From assembly GCA_010645155.1 (NCBI GenBank), contig CM021322.1, positions 2,140,745 through 2,204,744 of the forward strand: DNA of 64,000 nt, read 5' to 3'. Numbering within the stretch: position 1 is the stretch's first letter; each line of letters begins with the position of its first letter. Shown here piece by piece: positions 48,560 to 61,200 of the stretch. Under the pieces are notes generated by a model. It worked only from the letters and a program-made list of their open reading frames with translations, was not told where the DNA came from and did not search any database. The stretch comes from Tigriopus japonicus. Lineage: Eukaryota; Arthropoda; Copepoda; Harpacticoida; Harpacticidae. The translations under genes were made by a program, and so were the position numbers.

Positions 48560-50479
48560 TTACCAAAACTTGTAGATATCCAAAACAGCCGGAAAACTGC
48601 GTTCGTAATCATGAACAGCCATGAGCTTGTCCTCATCAAAGATGAACAAACTCAACCCCGTCTGTTCAAACATGCAATCTTTTTCTTCTTTGCCCTTGGT
48701 TCGCTCCAAATGAACCGGGATCTGGATGGAACCCAAATACTTGCCCGTTTTGACATTGAACATGGTGAACTTTTTCGAGTCGGCAGCCGCTAAAAACGCT
48801 CCATTGGTGTAGATGCAAATGGACTCATCTCGAGAGATGCCAAATCGACACAGGTCCAAGTTGATGGTATAGAGTTTGTGCTCACTGTAGGTATACACTT
48901 TAATATGACGGCCTTGTGGGACTTCGGGCGCACTCTGCATCACACAGATCTGCTCTTTGCGATTCACAAACAATTGGTATTCATTGGTGTTGTGAAGGGC
49001 GTGACCTTGAGGCGGGTGAGGATTGGCGTGGCCATGGCTTTCGTTAACGGGAATGATAGGCTGTAAAACGGCCGAGGTCTCCTCATTGGCGATCTTGATG
49101 GTCTCAGTCTTGAGATTGGCATCGAACTGAACCACATCCCCATTCCTTTTCATGATGTACACCTCCTCGGGATCCGTGAACAAAGCCACGTCAGCCACAT
49201 CGAAGCAATGGTGAATGGATCGCACCTTGGTGTCCTTCCCATTGACATCGACCGTGACGAGGATATTGGCCGAGTCGTTGCTCTTTCTCGAGAACAAGAT
49301 CATGGCCGTCTGCTTGTAGGATCGTATCTGCTGACAATCGTAGCCGGTGGCAATTTGCGAGAGACTCACCTCAAAAGTGGGCTGACACGAGGGCAGATCC
49401 ACCACGACCAGATGCCAATCCGGACACCGACAGGCCACCATGGCCTCGTTCTTGATGACTCGCAATTGGGTGTGTTCCCATTGCTCGTCGAGGGCGGCGC
49501 GTTTCTCTTCTTCTTGGAAGATGAACTTGCCCACCTCTGACATCTGATTCTTAATATCCAGGGTCATAATCACAGCCTGCGCCTCCAATGGCCACGAGGG
49601 CACAATCACCACGTGATCATTCACCACTGACACTTTATCCGTGATGCACTCGAGCCCTTTGGACACTTGGTATTGGAATCGCGGCTCCTCGGCAATGTCC
49701 CACAATTGAATGGCGCAGGATTCACCTTCACCGCGGAAGAAGTGGAACACGACCAGATACTTGTCGTCCCAATCGATCTTGAGGTCGTCGTTCTCTGACA
49801 ATTTGGGGTAGTTGCCCATCCGGATCTTGACCTGATTCAGATCCAAATCCGGCGTAAGCTTCGTGACCGGCACATTGGCATTGGCATAGATTCGCCAGCC
49901 TTCGTAGTTACTCTGCCAAATGTTCCGTCGCATTTGCAGACCTTTCAAGAACACCCGTCGCCAATAAGGATACTCGGGATTGGGGCGGATTCGCATGGGA
50001 CGCCCTCGCCAACCCAATTTCACGGGCTCATCCTCGTCCTCATCCTCTTCTTCGTCCTCATTCAACAAGCATTGGTAGTTGGCCAACTCTTCTTTGGCGC
50101 AGATCAACTTCCAAAACGGATTGCAATGAGCAAACATGGTATGGAACCATCGATTAGTTTGGAACAAGGCCAACAAGGTCTGAGCATCCAGATAGGAGCT
50201 CACGTGCAAGACCACTTCTTGCGGCAAATCCGTGATTTTCACCGTGGAACATCGATTTTCCTCACCAGCATTGCCATTCAAAGACGACGAATGCAAATGA
50301 TGGTGATAAAAACCCGTCTTTTTTCGCCGACGAACCACTCGAGGTTTCTTGGGGGGTGAACAATAGTGCCCTTGGGAGGCGTCGCTCTCACTACCCAAAT
50401 CTCGAGGGGGCGGGGAGGTCTGTTTGGGCGTGGGCGGAGGATTGGCTTGCTTGACGCTACTCCGCAATTTATATCTCAT
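48560..50479 (-). CDS. F-box protein with a C-terminal propeller-like region
   Basis: An intronless 639-residue frame. Residues 1-80 are basic, Pro/Ser/His-rich and probably disordered, with a possible nuclear localisation signal PKKPRVVRRRKK. The F-box is at about 80-125 (ITDLPQEVVLHVSSYLDAQTLL.., ending FWKLICAKE) and would bind Skp1 in an SCF ubiquitin ligase. An acidic run (NEDEEEDEDEDEP) follows. From about 200 onward, repeated beta-strand patterns (DDKYLVVFHFF, CAIQLWDIAEE, LVVVDLPSC, AAADSKKFTMFNVKTGKYLGSIQIP) suggest a beta-propeller for substrate binding, though no canonical WD40 GH-WD spacing is clear. The specific F-box subfamily is not recognised. Confidence 0.88.
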   Translation of the reverse strand: MRYKLRSSVKQANPPPTPKQTSPPPRDLGSESDASQGHYCSPPKKPRVVRRRKKTGFYHHHLHSSSLNGNAGEENRCSTVKITDLPQEVVLHVSSYLDAQTLLALFQTNRWFHTMFAHCNPFWKLICAKEELANYQCLLNEDEEEDEDEDEPVKLGWRGRPMRIRPNPEYPYWRRVFLKGLQMRRNIWQSNYEGWRIYANANVPVTKLTPDLDLNQVKIRMGNYPKLSENDDLKIDWDDKYLVVFHFFRGEGESCAIQLWDIAEEPRFQYQVSKGLECITDKVSVVNDHVVIVPSWPLEAQAVIMTLDIKNQMSEVGKFIFQEEEKRAALDEQWEHTQLRVIKNEAMVACRCPDWHLVVVDLPSCQPTFEVSLSQIATGYDCQQIRSYKQTAMILFSRKSNDSANILVTVDVNGKDTKVRSIHHCFDVADVALFTDPEEVYIMKRNGDVVQFDANLKTETIKIANEETSAVLQPIIPVNESHGHANPHPPQGHALHNTNEYQLFVNRKEQICVMQSAPEVPQGRHIKVYTYSEHKLYTINLDLCRFGISRDESICIYTNGAFLAAADSKKFTMFNVKTGKYLGSIQIPVHLERTKGKEEKDCMFEQTGLSLFIFDEDKLMAVHDYERSFPAVLDIYKFW

Positions 50480-52120
50480 GATTAGTCAGGACGAAAGACT
50501 TTAGGGGATCAATGTAGAAAGTGATCTGGAGGCAAAAGATGGACGTGGATTAATATTAGGATTTGTTATTGTATATAGAGCACGATTGAGGCCATTCGAT
50601 GATTAGAAAGAACAGTCGTCGACCTTCTCCAGAAGAACACATCTTGAGTTCGTGGTGTTGAATTGACAGTGAAGAATATTCAAGCGACGTGGATTAGCAT
50701 GGTTTGGAAGAGTTTTTGGGGGATTTAATGAGACCCAATTGGAAACATTGACAATAGAATTAGAATTTATTTCAATTTTGTGTATGAATATGGCGATATG
50801 AGGTATTTTTTTAGGCATCGGAAATGCGTTGTAGTTTGGAAGGCACGTTGTTTTTCAGCACCCTGATCCATGTGGAAATGGTGGAAGAGTACCCAGATGG
50901 GATTCGGATGGAAAAAGTCCAATGAAGAAAAAATTAAGAAATTGTTTCACTAAACAAAAAATATCACATCTCAAAGTATGTATTTTAGCCGATTTCGTTG
51001 CCTCAACCCCTTGTTTGTTCATCTCATTTGCATGATTTATCAAGCTTGAACTTTCAAATCTTACTCACAATCAAATCTCCTTTACCTTATAAAAAACACA
51101 AATGATATTCTTAATGGACCCTTCAACTTCATATTTGTCATTGAAGAGTTACATTAAACTCAAGGATTCTTCTATAAAGATCGAGTTTCCGAATCTGGCC
51201 GTTCGTCACGGTTCAAACTGGTCACCCTTTGGCTGTTTTGATCCATGCCTCTTTTTCTTTCTTTTTTCACTGTATCCATGCCTTGTTGTGTCCACCGGGC
51301 GGTTCATCTTTTTGTTCCCTACCCGCAGATTTCCATCCGGTTCAATGAAGCTGACCGGAAAAGCTAATCGACAAACCAGCTCCAAGGACCGTTTGTAGGA
51401 CGTTTTATTTGATGTGAACTTGAACTTTGTGACCTAGTGGAGTGAGATTTTTCAGAGAGAACTGTGCCTTTTTTTTAGTTATTGACATGAGATAACGGTT
51501 GATCATGGACGAGCGATGTCTCTTCATGCAGGTATGAAATTTTGATGAATTTATGTATTAAAAGCTGAAAAAAGTCGGATGGTGAAGATTCAAGAGTCGC
51601 TATCGTGGAACTTAATGTTAGGATTAGCAAGACTTTGGTTATAGCACCAAAGGGTTGAGATCAAAGGCCTCTGAGAAGTTGAAGAAGGTTAAAGATGAGA
51701 CCGAACTTCTTTTTATACATTAAACAAGGTAGACTTGGTTCTCTTTGTTCAAGGACAATTGCTCAGTTCAGTCGTTTTGAGTAATGAACCTGGCCAAGTT
51801 TAGGACTAGTCAATGCATAACAGAATGATTGTCCATTAACACTCTTTGTTTTAAGAGGAAAGACATTGAATCCGTTGTTTTTATCAATGAAATAGGTGGC
51901 GAAGTTCCTTCATAAAAGCGTGATTTGACCTTTAATTTTTAAAATAATCTTTGTTCCAATTGTTCTTTTCTCATTGAACGGTTTTTAAATCATTCGAACC
52001 TTTGAATTGGAATCAAGTTGTGGCTAAACTATTGTTGTTTTCATTGCTATTTCTGCTCTTCTTACAAAGTTGAATAATGGCGTAAAACAGTGGCATTCCC
52101 AACGATCTCAAATGATAATA
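50480..52120. other. Region upstream of the F-box gene
   Basis: It should contain the F-box promoter. A 98-codon open frame at 51102-51398 has no recognisable domain. Otherwise nothing is supported. Confidence 0.4.
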
Positions 52121-52330
52121 CCGGGTAGCTCATAAGGATGTGCCCTCTAGGCGATCTTGGCAGGGATGTGCCTGGCCTTGGACAACCGGCGAACAGATCC
52201 TTTTTACAGTTGGCGGTTTGGCAAATATAGGTTCTAGCCGCATTTTCCTATTACAACAATATTTATTTTGATCACCGAGTGCCTTAGCACGGCCTTCGGC
52301 ATGAAGGCGGTCAAAATTTGGAAGAGGCTA
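52121..52330. repeat. GC-richer patch, possible repeat remnant
   Basis: About 200 bp with higher GC than the flanks, containing a small hairpin CCTTCGGCATGAAGG at about 52292. It looks like a foreign block, perhaps an old SINE or other repeat, but only one copy is present in this window so the call is weak. Confidence 0.25.
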
Positions 52331-53354
52331 ATCAAGGGGGGTCTCCGTTAAGGCTCAGGATGACGGCGAGCACGTTTACGTACTGCACGAAAAAACTTCC
52401 TTCATTGTCACCCGATATTCAATGTGATGTTAAGGATAATCTTGCCCCGCAATCTAAGCCTCGTTTATCTCATGCAATTGTTTTACACACTACGTTTTTT
52501 TTAGGAAATTTCCGTTACGAATAATAGATCGATCTAAAATGGCTGATTTATGTAAAACAAAGATTGGAAACAGACCCAAAAAGGCATAATGTGGCCGAAA
52601 TTATCATTGAAAAGATGTGCAAATATTTTGTAAATTAAGGGTGCTGCTCTTTTAATAACATCATTAGCTGACATAGTGACTAAATAGTGAGATTGCTTTC
52701 AAAATCATTTGATCTCATATAAGTTATTACTAGAGCGGCCGAAAATATTTAGTTAAGTAAAAAAATATTTATTTTAAGTGTTTGGGTTTTCCCTTCCTAA
52801 ATTTCAGGAAATTTCCCGCTTCTATGAAATTGTTTCAAGTACGATTGGAATTTTGGTGAATCCTTAGAAGTTTTGACGATAAAATCGGATTTTTCCCAAT
52901 AAAATCTCCCAATTTTATGACTTTTTTCAAGGGGAATACTTAAACTAAAATGGAAAAAAGATTTCTCAGCTTGGTTTCAAAAATTACATGGACGAATTCC
53001 AACCTAAAATAGAAAATCTTTCCAGAAAATATTTTTCCCTGGTAACCCTGGGCATGGTTCCTGCCCTGGGTAACAAAGTATTGATTAATGGCACTATCAA
53101 TGAGACCTTTCAATAATAACAAAATTTCATTATTGGGCGTGATTTATTAACACCGAAGTTTTGTCAGCCTGCGGTACCACCATTGCCAATTTTTCTTCAT
53201 TTTTTTATTTTTTTTTCCAAAAACTACCAATTTATTTGCTCTTGATCCTTCGAGAATGCGGAACAAAAAGGCCGTTGGAAGTAAGTCCGCTAAATAGATT
53301 TCCGAAATATTTTAAAACAACACTGCTCTTAGTACATGAAAGAGTTTAGTCAAA

Positions 53355-53515
53355 GTAAATTTTCAAATATTTGTTTTAAGCATGCTTAAAGTAACACTAC
53401 AGAGTTTTCAGACCTAATTAAACGGACTCAAATAAGTGTTGGGCATTGCATTTGCACCTTAAAACTGGTCTCAAAAGTCTTTGGATTTTTGAAATCACTT
53501 CTCCACCTCAAAACA
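53355..53515. repeat. Diverged relative of the hAT element 1 interior
   Basis: TGTTTTAAGCATG, then CCTAATTA, then CACCTTAAAACTG and CTTCTCCACCTC, follow the same order and spacing as 4720-4870 inside element 1, with many substitutions. The ends of this copy were not found. Confidence 0.5.
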
Positions 53516-56500
53516 TACAAACAAACAAACACCGTGTTTGAGGTCTTCTATGATTGAAGAAATGCAGTAGGGCGTAAATCCGGAAAAAGCTTCAAATGGC
53601 AAACTATATTGACAGATAACATTTTATTTAGAAATGTGAATTAAGAAACACAAAAATATGCTATTAAAAGTAAGGATATGGAAAACCTTCTTAAGAAAAA
53701 GGTTCTCAAAAGCTTCTTGAGAAGCTTTACTTCTAATAGCATTCGAATCATGCCAAATAATAACCAAAAAAATACCAATATTTGGATGAAAGCTTTCTGA
53801 AACGTAAGAAAGGTACCTAATACTGTATGTCTTCAAGAGCAATCATACAGGCTCTGTCCCAAACTAGGATTTGGGGTCAGCTGTAGCGAACGTAATGGTT
53901 TTACTTGTGGACCTCCAAATCCCAATGAAAAATTATCATTTATTTTTGCGACATCGAAAATGTAAATTATTTTTCTTGGCAATCGCTGCAACATATAGCC
54001 GGAGCATTTCATGGCATAATTCGATGCATTTTAAAGACTTCAAGTAATGATAGTTATTAATCTGCTCAATAGATATTGATCAAATTTCGTATCAACTTAT
54101 AACTAAGGACCCTCTCAATATCTATTAATATGGTTTGGGAAAATATATTGGTTTTAATGGTTTTAAGTGAATTAATATAGTTATTTGAGCTACTTTTAAT
54201 ATGTAGGTATTCACAAGATTTCTTCATTATGACACTGTGACATTAAAAATCGTAATTGGAAGCCTTGGCATTTGAGCAAACACTTAAACAGAAATTTTAA
54301 CCACCGTGGGTAGTTTTCAATGTTTGGTTATGGGAAGCAATATGAGTCAATTTTGATAATTGGGACAAATCCCTAAAACATATTGAAATCCATGTCTTAC
54401 ATACCTAACGTTCAAAGGATTGAAAGTGATTTTTTAAACCTGGAACATAAAAAGGTCCGTACAAGACGAAAACAAACGACCTTCAATCCACTTGATGGTT
54501 AAATGGCTATTGTTGAAGCAAAAATGAAATCTTTGATAGAGCCTTTCGGGCTTTAATCCATAGCAAGAAAATAATCATCGGATACAATCTTCTTTTGAGC
54601 GTCAGTTCTTAGTTGAGGATTTTGAAAAATACGACCAAGCTTTTAAGAATAGTGGATGGTAAAAACCTTTTTCTTCCATGTTCCATTCATTTAGAACAAG
54701 AATTCTCAAACTTTTTGATCGAGGACCCTTTTGTGCCACTTACAGGGTTGGGACTCTTTCTAGAAATCATTCAAGGCTCTTGGGACGATCCTAGAGTCCC
54801 CTATTTTAGATCTGATTTCATTTTCAAAAAGCCACAGCCATGAAAGAATATTGCAGTTTGCAGAATCATTTCTAGCAATCTTCGAAAGTTGCGTTTCTTG
54901 TGCTGAAAAAGCTGACTTGTTTGTGTACTAGAGTGTCCTGAGGTACCGGATTGACTCATTATGTTCGTTATTCTTCTTTAATGTTTCTAATTTTATGTCC
55001 TGACCATGAGATCGGGCCTCGAATTTTTGGGGTCTGATTACTAAATGAACAGAGGGGATTAAACAGTCTTGATGCTGTTCTAGCTAGCAATCGAGCTAGC
55101 AATCCAGTTGCCCTTCCTCGTCTTTGGGGCATTTTCAGGTCATAGTTGAAACGTGTTGATTGCCCAATCAAATTGCAGAAGCACCCACATTCATGGAATA
55201 GCCGAGGATGAGAAACACTTTACATGGCCCAAATTCTTGTCATAATCATCCTATTCAAAACATGTGACTACTTTTGCCCCGGTGTTAATGAACACCCGGA
55301 CACTATTCTTTAGATTTGATCTTTCGAACTGGTTTTGAGAGATTCGATATCATCGTCCACTTCTCTCTGGGAAACAAAAATGTCAGATTGGCGGAAATTC
55401 GTCTGCATTAGACCTTGCCTATTCTCGGCTTGGGGTGATGAAAATTTGATCACAGGCCTGCATAAATATGTGTTCACCTCATTGTAATTGGAGAAAATGT
55501 TCGACAACAAAGCTGGGAGTGACCTCTCGTTGATAATCTTTTCTCGCCGAGAAAGAGCTTTGGTTGTGATTGTGGAATAGAAATTGCTTGGAAGAAGATT
55601 CTTATTTGGCTTGTTTCTCCTCCTCACTTTTCCTGGGATTGATAAGAAGTTCTGGCGTTACTGGAAAACATATTGGCTTTGTTCGTGACCGCGCGTTTTG
55701 GCTCGGGAAGGTCAGTTGTGCCACAATTATTGTGAAGAAGCATCCAGAGAATTCATCCTGTTCGATTTGACATAAGTGATTCTGGTCAAGACACATGTGA
55801 ATTTTGTGGCTTGCTCTTGGTTTTGCATCATTCAGGTAGGACTTTCATGACATTTTTGTGGTTGGTGACCAATTGATTTTGTCAGTTAGCGTTTTATCTT
55901 GTGATTTCATTTTTGTATCAATATTGAAATTTTTAAACAAAGGTTTTAACTTTTGAAGCAAAGTTTACTGTCAAAATTGACAGTATTAAGGAAATTTAAG
56001 AGATTGAAAATCTAGAAAAGGGAAATATAATTATGTAGTTTTGCCGTGATTATATTTGATTGCAAACTCTTCTTAGTATTGTTTCTTTCTCATTCCATGT
56101 GCATAGCATAAGTAAATCAATCTCACGTTAGCATTTTATTTCGAATTTTGCCCTCCCACTTAAGTCGTGGGATTAAGAGTTTGCTTAAAGATGAAATGTT
56201 AACTTCATCATTTTTTCGTTTAACCAGTCTTTTGGAAAATCCTTCGCAGAGGCAAGCAATTTAAATTAGATTATAAACACCAGCAAGCCCTTTGCTTCAT
56301 TCCCATGAAGTAGTGAGAGTATTAAATTTATTTTTTCACTTTAAACACCTTGAATGAGAGACTCCTTTCAATTTTTGACAAATCGTCCGTTTTAAGCGTT
56401 TCGCTAGGTTTGCTGAAAATATCACGCAACCTAAGTTGATGATTTAGCGTTCTCAAATGGCTCTTCTCTTTTGTCGTCCATCTGTTTGCGAAACATTAGT

Positions 56501-57700
56501 GCGAGGGAACTCCCAACCGAGCAGAAATATATTCATTTTCCATATGCCATGGAATACTCCAAATGCTTTGACATCGTCCTCCGTTCACTCCCTGGGTGTC
56601 CAATTAGAGATCTAGCGACAGTCTTTAGACTTATGACAATGTCGATTCTTAATGTTCATTTCTTGCGCCAATTTCAGTTGGCTAGTGGCTTTTTTTTATT
56701 TCCCTCATTTATCCTATTTCATTCGTCATTCGGCAAAGGAAATGGGCTTATCCAAGAAAAAAAAATAATCGCGTCTGGTCAACATGCCGATCAATCTTGC
56801 ACCCTCATCGGAAATGGAAGCGTCCAAAGAAACGGTCATTCGACCCAAGCGCTGGCTTTTATAAGCCCTGAAATTAATTTCTTGCCCCATCGAAGCGACT
56901 TTTTTGCCCCTTGTACCACGTAGTTGCGATTGTTTACTAGTGCCACACAATGGAGTCACGGATATTTGCCTTTAGTCTAATTGTTTATGATCGTAGCACA
57001 ACACCTTTAACTCCAGGAACTTTGGTGTTAGGCTTCAATCTGCGGTGTGGCAAATAGTACCGACTGTTGTACTAAATGGTTGCTTACATAGCCCTATAAG
57101 CATGACGTCGTGTCATATTCGCACTTGCCATTCCTGTTTGAATATCAAAGGTTGGATCTGGTTAAAGATCAAGTATCCATTAGAATCAGAGCGTCCAAGC
57201 GTGGAATTCTGGTACGTTCTGCGAAGAGAGGAATGAATAGTTTGGTGACGGACTTGATCAAAAGCATCATTCCTCCGTTCATGATGTAGGAATCTATTGG
57301 AAGTAATTTAAGCAATGTTGCCTGTAATGTGTGCAATGACACGTTTGTGTTGCTCTTGGATTGCCTTGACTGTTTCTGTGTACTATGTCGCTAAGTAAGT
57401 AGTAGATCCTGGTTGGATAGCGGGTCAAATTGTCGTCAAATTAGCATTAGTTATTTCTTTTTACCTTGACGCCGTATGTGTGTGAGTGAGTGGGCGACGC
57501 ACGAGCAATTTCCGTTGACACGTCGAATTCATCTTGTGGCTAAGTCGTACCATTCTCTTTGGCAATGTAGTTTTAAAGAGGACGTTAGAACGAATAATTG
57601 CAGCCCTTCAATTAAGATGTGCCATCAATGATGGCTAATGGCGGTTTAAGTGGCGTTGAAGCACTTTAAATGGATGCAAAACCTCAGTACATGGGGAGCT
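53516..57700. other. Intergenic region, no supported gene
   Basis: AT-rich DNA. A 150-codon plus-strand frame at 56471-56923 is the longest, but has no recognisable domain or splice context. Confidence 0.4.
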
Positions 57701-58171
57701 GTCGAAGGTTAGTCCGTCAATTGCGTTTCGCCTGGAACGTTTTTGGACTTCTTGGGTTTTGACGACGACGACGATCATAATGGTGATGATGATGAAGTCG
57801 AAGTTGAGCTTTGGTCTCCTGAAAACATGTTCTGAAGGTGCTTTTGACGGTGTCATCCTGGTGCTTGCTACTCTCCATCGAATGTTCATGCACACCAGCT
57901 GATGATGAATCATTTGAAGAAATGGAAGCCTTCCATCCATCCAGCCTCCAAGCCATTCTTGACTGCAACAAGAGACCTGAATGACCTAGCACTTCATGTC
58001 TTCAAAGTTCTATTGAAATGGACTTTTGCTCCATGCCCTGTCTCTCTCTGCCTGCGTGTCTGTCTCAATCGTTGGTTGGTTTGGCGGTTGTGGCCCTCCC
58101 CAATCATTTGTTTAGGAATACGACGAGTACTGTACAACCGTACCAAGAATATCCACAATATCCATCCTCTC

Positions 58172-58202
<31 letters not shown>

Positions 58203-61200
58203 ATCATCGTCTCTGACTTGGTCTCCCTCTCGGTCTCTTCTTGACTTCAGGGGTTAAACACAGAAAGAAGGGGGAGACCAGGAATTCACCCGTCATGGTT
58301 TGGCCTTTGTTGCTGGTTGGTGGCTTTGGGTGCGCAATGAACTCTTTTGCCGTTCAATGACGAAAATGGAAGCTCGAAGAGAAAGAGTCAAAGTGCCCTA
58401 CGAATTGCTCTTACTGTAGACACATACTATGGTAGGTAAATGTACCTGATTCGGCCGAAATTAATGTCAAGATTTGAGCAGTCATTCCTTTTGAAGAGTT
58501 TCTTACGAGATTATCATCCATTTAGTGCACGTTCTCCACGTTGGTTTACTAGATCCTACTACGTACGTTCGCCACGCTTCTTCATCATCGCCTTGGGTGG
58601 CAGGTGATAATTTTCATTTGCGCCGATGATTCCATTCGCGTTTGATCCTTTCGACTCCACAAGAAGAGAGTTAATTGTGACCAGTTGAGTGGTGCGGCTT
58701 TTTAAGCCACTTGACCTCTCTTTCTCGCTCCACCTTAGTTAGCGTTTGCCTCGCTTGAGCCCAACTGGTTGGTCACTTAAGAATGATGAGGTTTCATTTT
58801 TGCCAGAGAACACGTATACAATTACCGGATCCCTTGGACAGGCTGTCCCGAAAATGGAGTCCATACCGCCCCAAAAGTGTACAATGTACATATGTACGGA
58901 CTACTTCTACTACGTCGACGACGACTTGTACAGTACTAAGGGTATGGGCTATAAGTAAAGGTGGCAAGATGACGTCTTGGGGAAGTTGTCTAGTCATCTT
59001 GTGGTAAGTGCAAATGTGATCTAGGGAGGGTTCCCTTCAGGAGCAAGAAAGAGACAGGGAGAGGAAAAAGGTCCCCTTTGGTCGTAATGACACCATTTCG
59101 AGATGGCTTCGCCCTTCATGTCATGATCGCCTTTTGAACGGCTCAGATGCTTTATTACGGGATATTAGGTGGACAAATTTGGCCATTCCGTCCCTGCGCA
59201 AGACTTGAGATCAGATATTATAGACTCTTGTTGTCAACCTTGATTTTCTGGTTTAAGACTACCACAAATTGAGTAACAAATCCTCTTCTCTCGTCAGCAA
59301 GTGGGTATAATCTGTCCAATAGGATTGCCATGATTCGCTTCTCGTCTTCGGATGTATTCCCAAGGTTCCCAAAGTCAGGTCATTAAAGTTTGTAGGATTG
59401 TTCAATGAAGCATGTCTCCGGATTCGGGAAGAGAAGGAGAAAAAATCAACAGCAGACCGCCCTGAAATGGTTGAACCAATTGGAGTGGACGCTCTAGCCA
59501 TTCCAAATGGAAGCCTATGTAGAAGTGTTGTTTTAAGCGCTTTTTGTCATCTTTAGCACTGAAAAACTAATCCCCGGTCGTTCGTGTTTCTCACTAGTGT
59601 CTTGAAAAATCAAATTTGATTCTTCAAAAACTTGCATGTCTGGCCGTTGGATGTTTTGACACCTGAAAATTGATTCCTTCGTACTTTTTTGTTTTCAATC
59701 GACACTTCTGTGACATCATATGAAGTGCAATAAGACATACTTCCCCAAACTTAAATAACAACAGTTAAGTGAAAAGATGGGCCAAACATTGAGCATCCGT
59801 GGTAAAGTCTCACTACATCAGCATTTTTTAACTTAAAAAAAACTGAGTTAATGTAGTGCGACTAAACTTTAGGATCTTTAGTTCTGATTCCAAACCCAAC
59901 ACTCTAAGTTATTATTCCGAGAGCCCACAACTCTTAATATTTGATGCAACTCTGCCAAAGGTTATTGCATTAATTGTCAGTTAATTCATTTATATTTTTA
60001 AACATGTCAATATATTTCTTAAAGTAACAGCTGAACGATAAATCTTGGTGAAATCCCGTCACCGTCCTTTTTGAGAGCTTATTTACAACAAGCAAGCTGA
60101 CCTCCAAAAAGAGTAGGTGTCTTCCTTTGGCTTGGTATGAATTTATGGAGAAATGTCCAGATTAGATTAGCAAAATATTGCCGTACTACCAGATGCTCCA
60201 ACTTTGCAACGGGAGACCCTTTTTCGGCCCGTTTCTCTCCGTTTAATCGTTAAAACACAAGATTGAAGATTTTCTCTTCCCCCCAATCTTTTGTGACAAA
60301 AAGTATTGATGTCACTTGGTTTTGATTATGATTTATGACCCATCCAGTCACCATTCTCATCCCTAAGTCCACCCATGGCTCTTTCTCAATGTGATTCTCT
60401 CTTTTTGCAGGTATGAATTCGTTTCTAAGCATTCGATATGGGGATTATGACTTTTGGGGGAGGCTCCCAGCCCAAAACCTCCTCCACATTCAAAACTCTG
60501 TCGAGTGTGGAGAAGAACACACCAGTATTTGGTAGTCGGTTGGGCTCAGCCCAGGATTAAATTCAATGCTCGAATTGTGGTGGCCACAACGAGGAATCGT
60601 TGGAACTGCTTGAATCCCGTTCAAACACACGGGAATCTCGGGTAGAGTGACTTCTGAAATTTTGCGATAGCGCTGGATGCATCGATCAAAATTTGTGGAG
60701 GAGAAAAGGAGCTTAGTGTCACCTTTCAAAGCAGATGGCCTGAAACTGAGCAAACACTGTACGTACATCGGTAGCCAGCCTCGGAAGGTAGGTGGGTCAA
60801 TGCTCACTTTTGGAATGTTGAGGTCATTAATTTATGTCACAAATCTAAAAACCACTCGGTATGATGATGACCTTATATCAGAATGTGTTTTCCTCTCCCT
60901 CCTCCCTGTTTCGTTCCTCCGCAAAGTCTAAGGGTTTTTTTTTCCTCGCCGAAAGTAAAGCGTCATAACCCAAGGAACATTAACCACGAGTTAAATCATC
61001 CATGGTCGTCTTTGAGCTTCGTTTTCCACGATCAATCATGCACTGATCAAAAGAACGAATGTTGACCCCCACCCAAGGATTGAATGAATGGCTCCGAATC
61101 AATTGGCTAGGGCGAGGCCGGATCAACGCAACGTAAACCCCGGGTCATGCCCAACCAAGAACATGCCTTGGATGTACTGTAGCCATGTAAACACAAGTGT

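Noticed and set aside
56471..56923. 150-codon plus-strand frame
   Set aside because: No domain similarity, no splice or promoter context, and a composition like the surrounding non-coding DNA.
60399..60420. Strong acceptor-like sequence CTCTCTTTTTGCAG
   Set aside because: No open frame with protein-like composition follows, and no donor could be matched.
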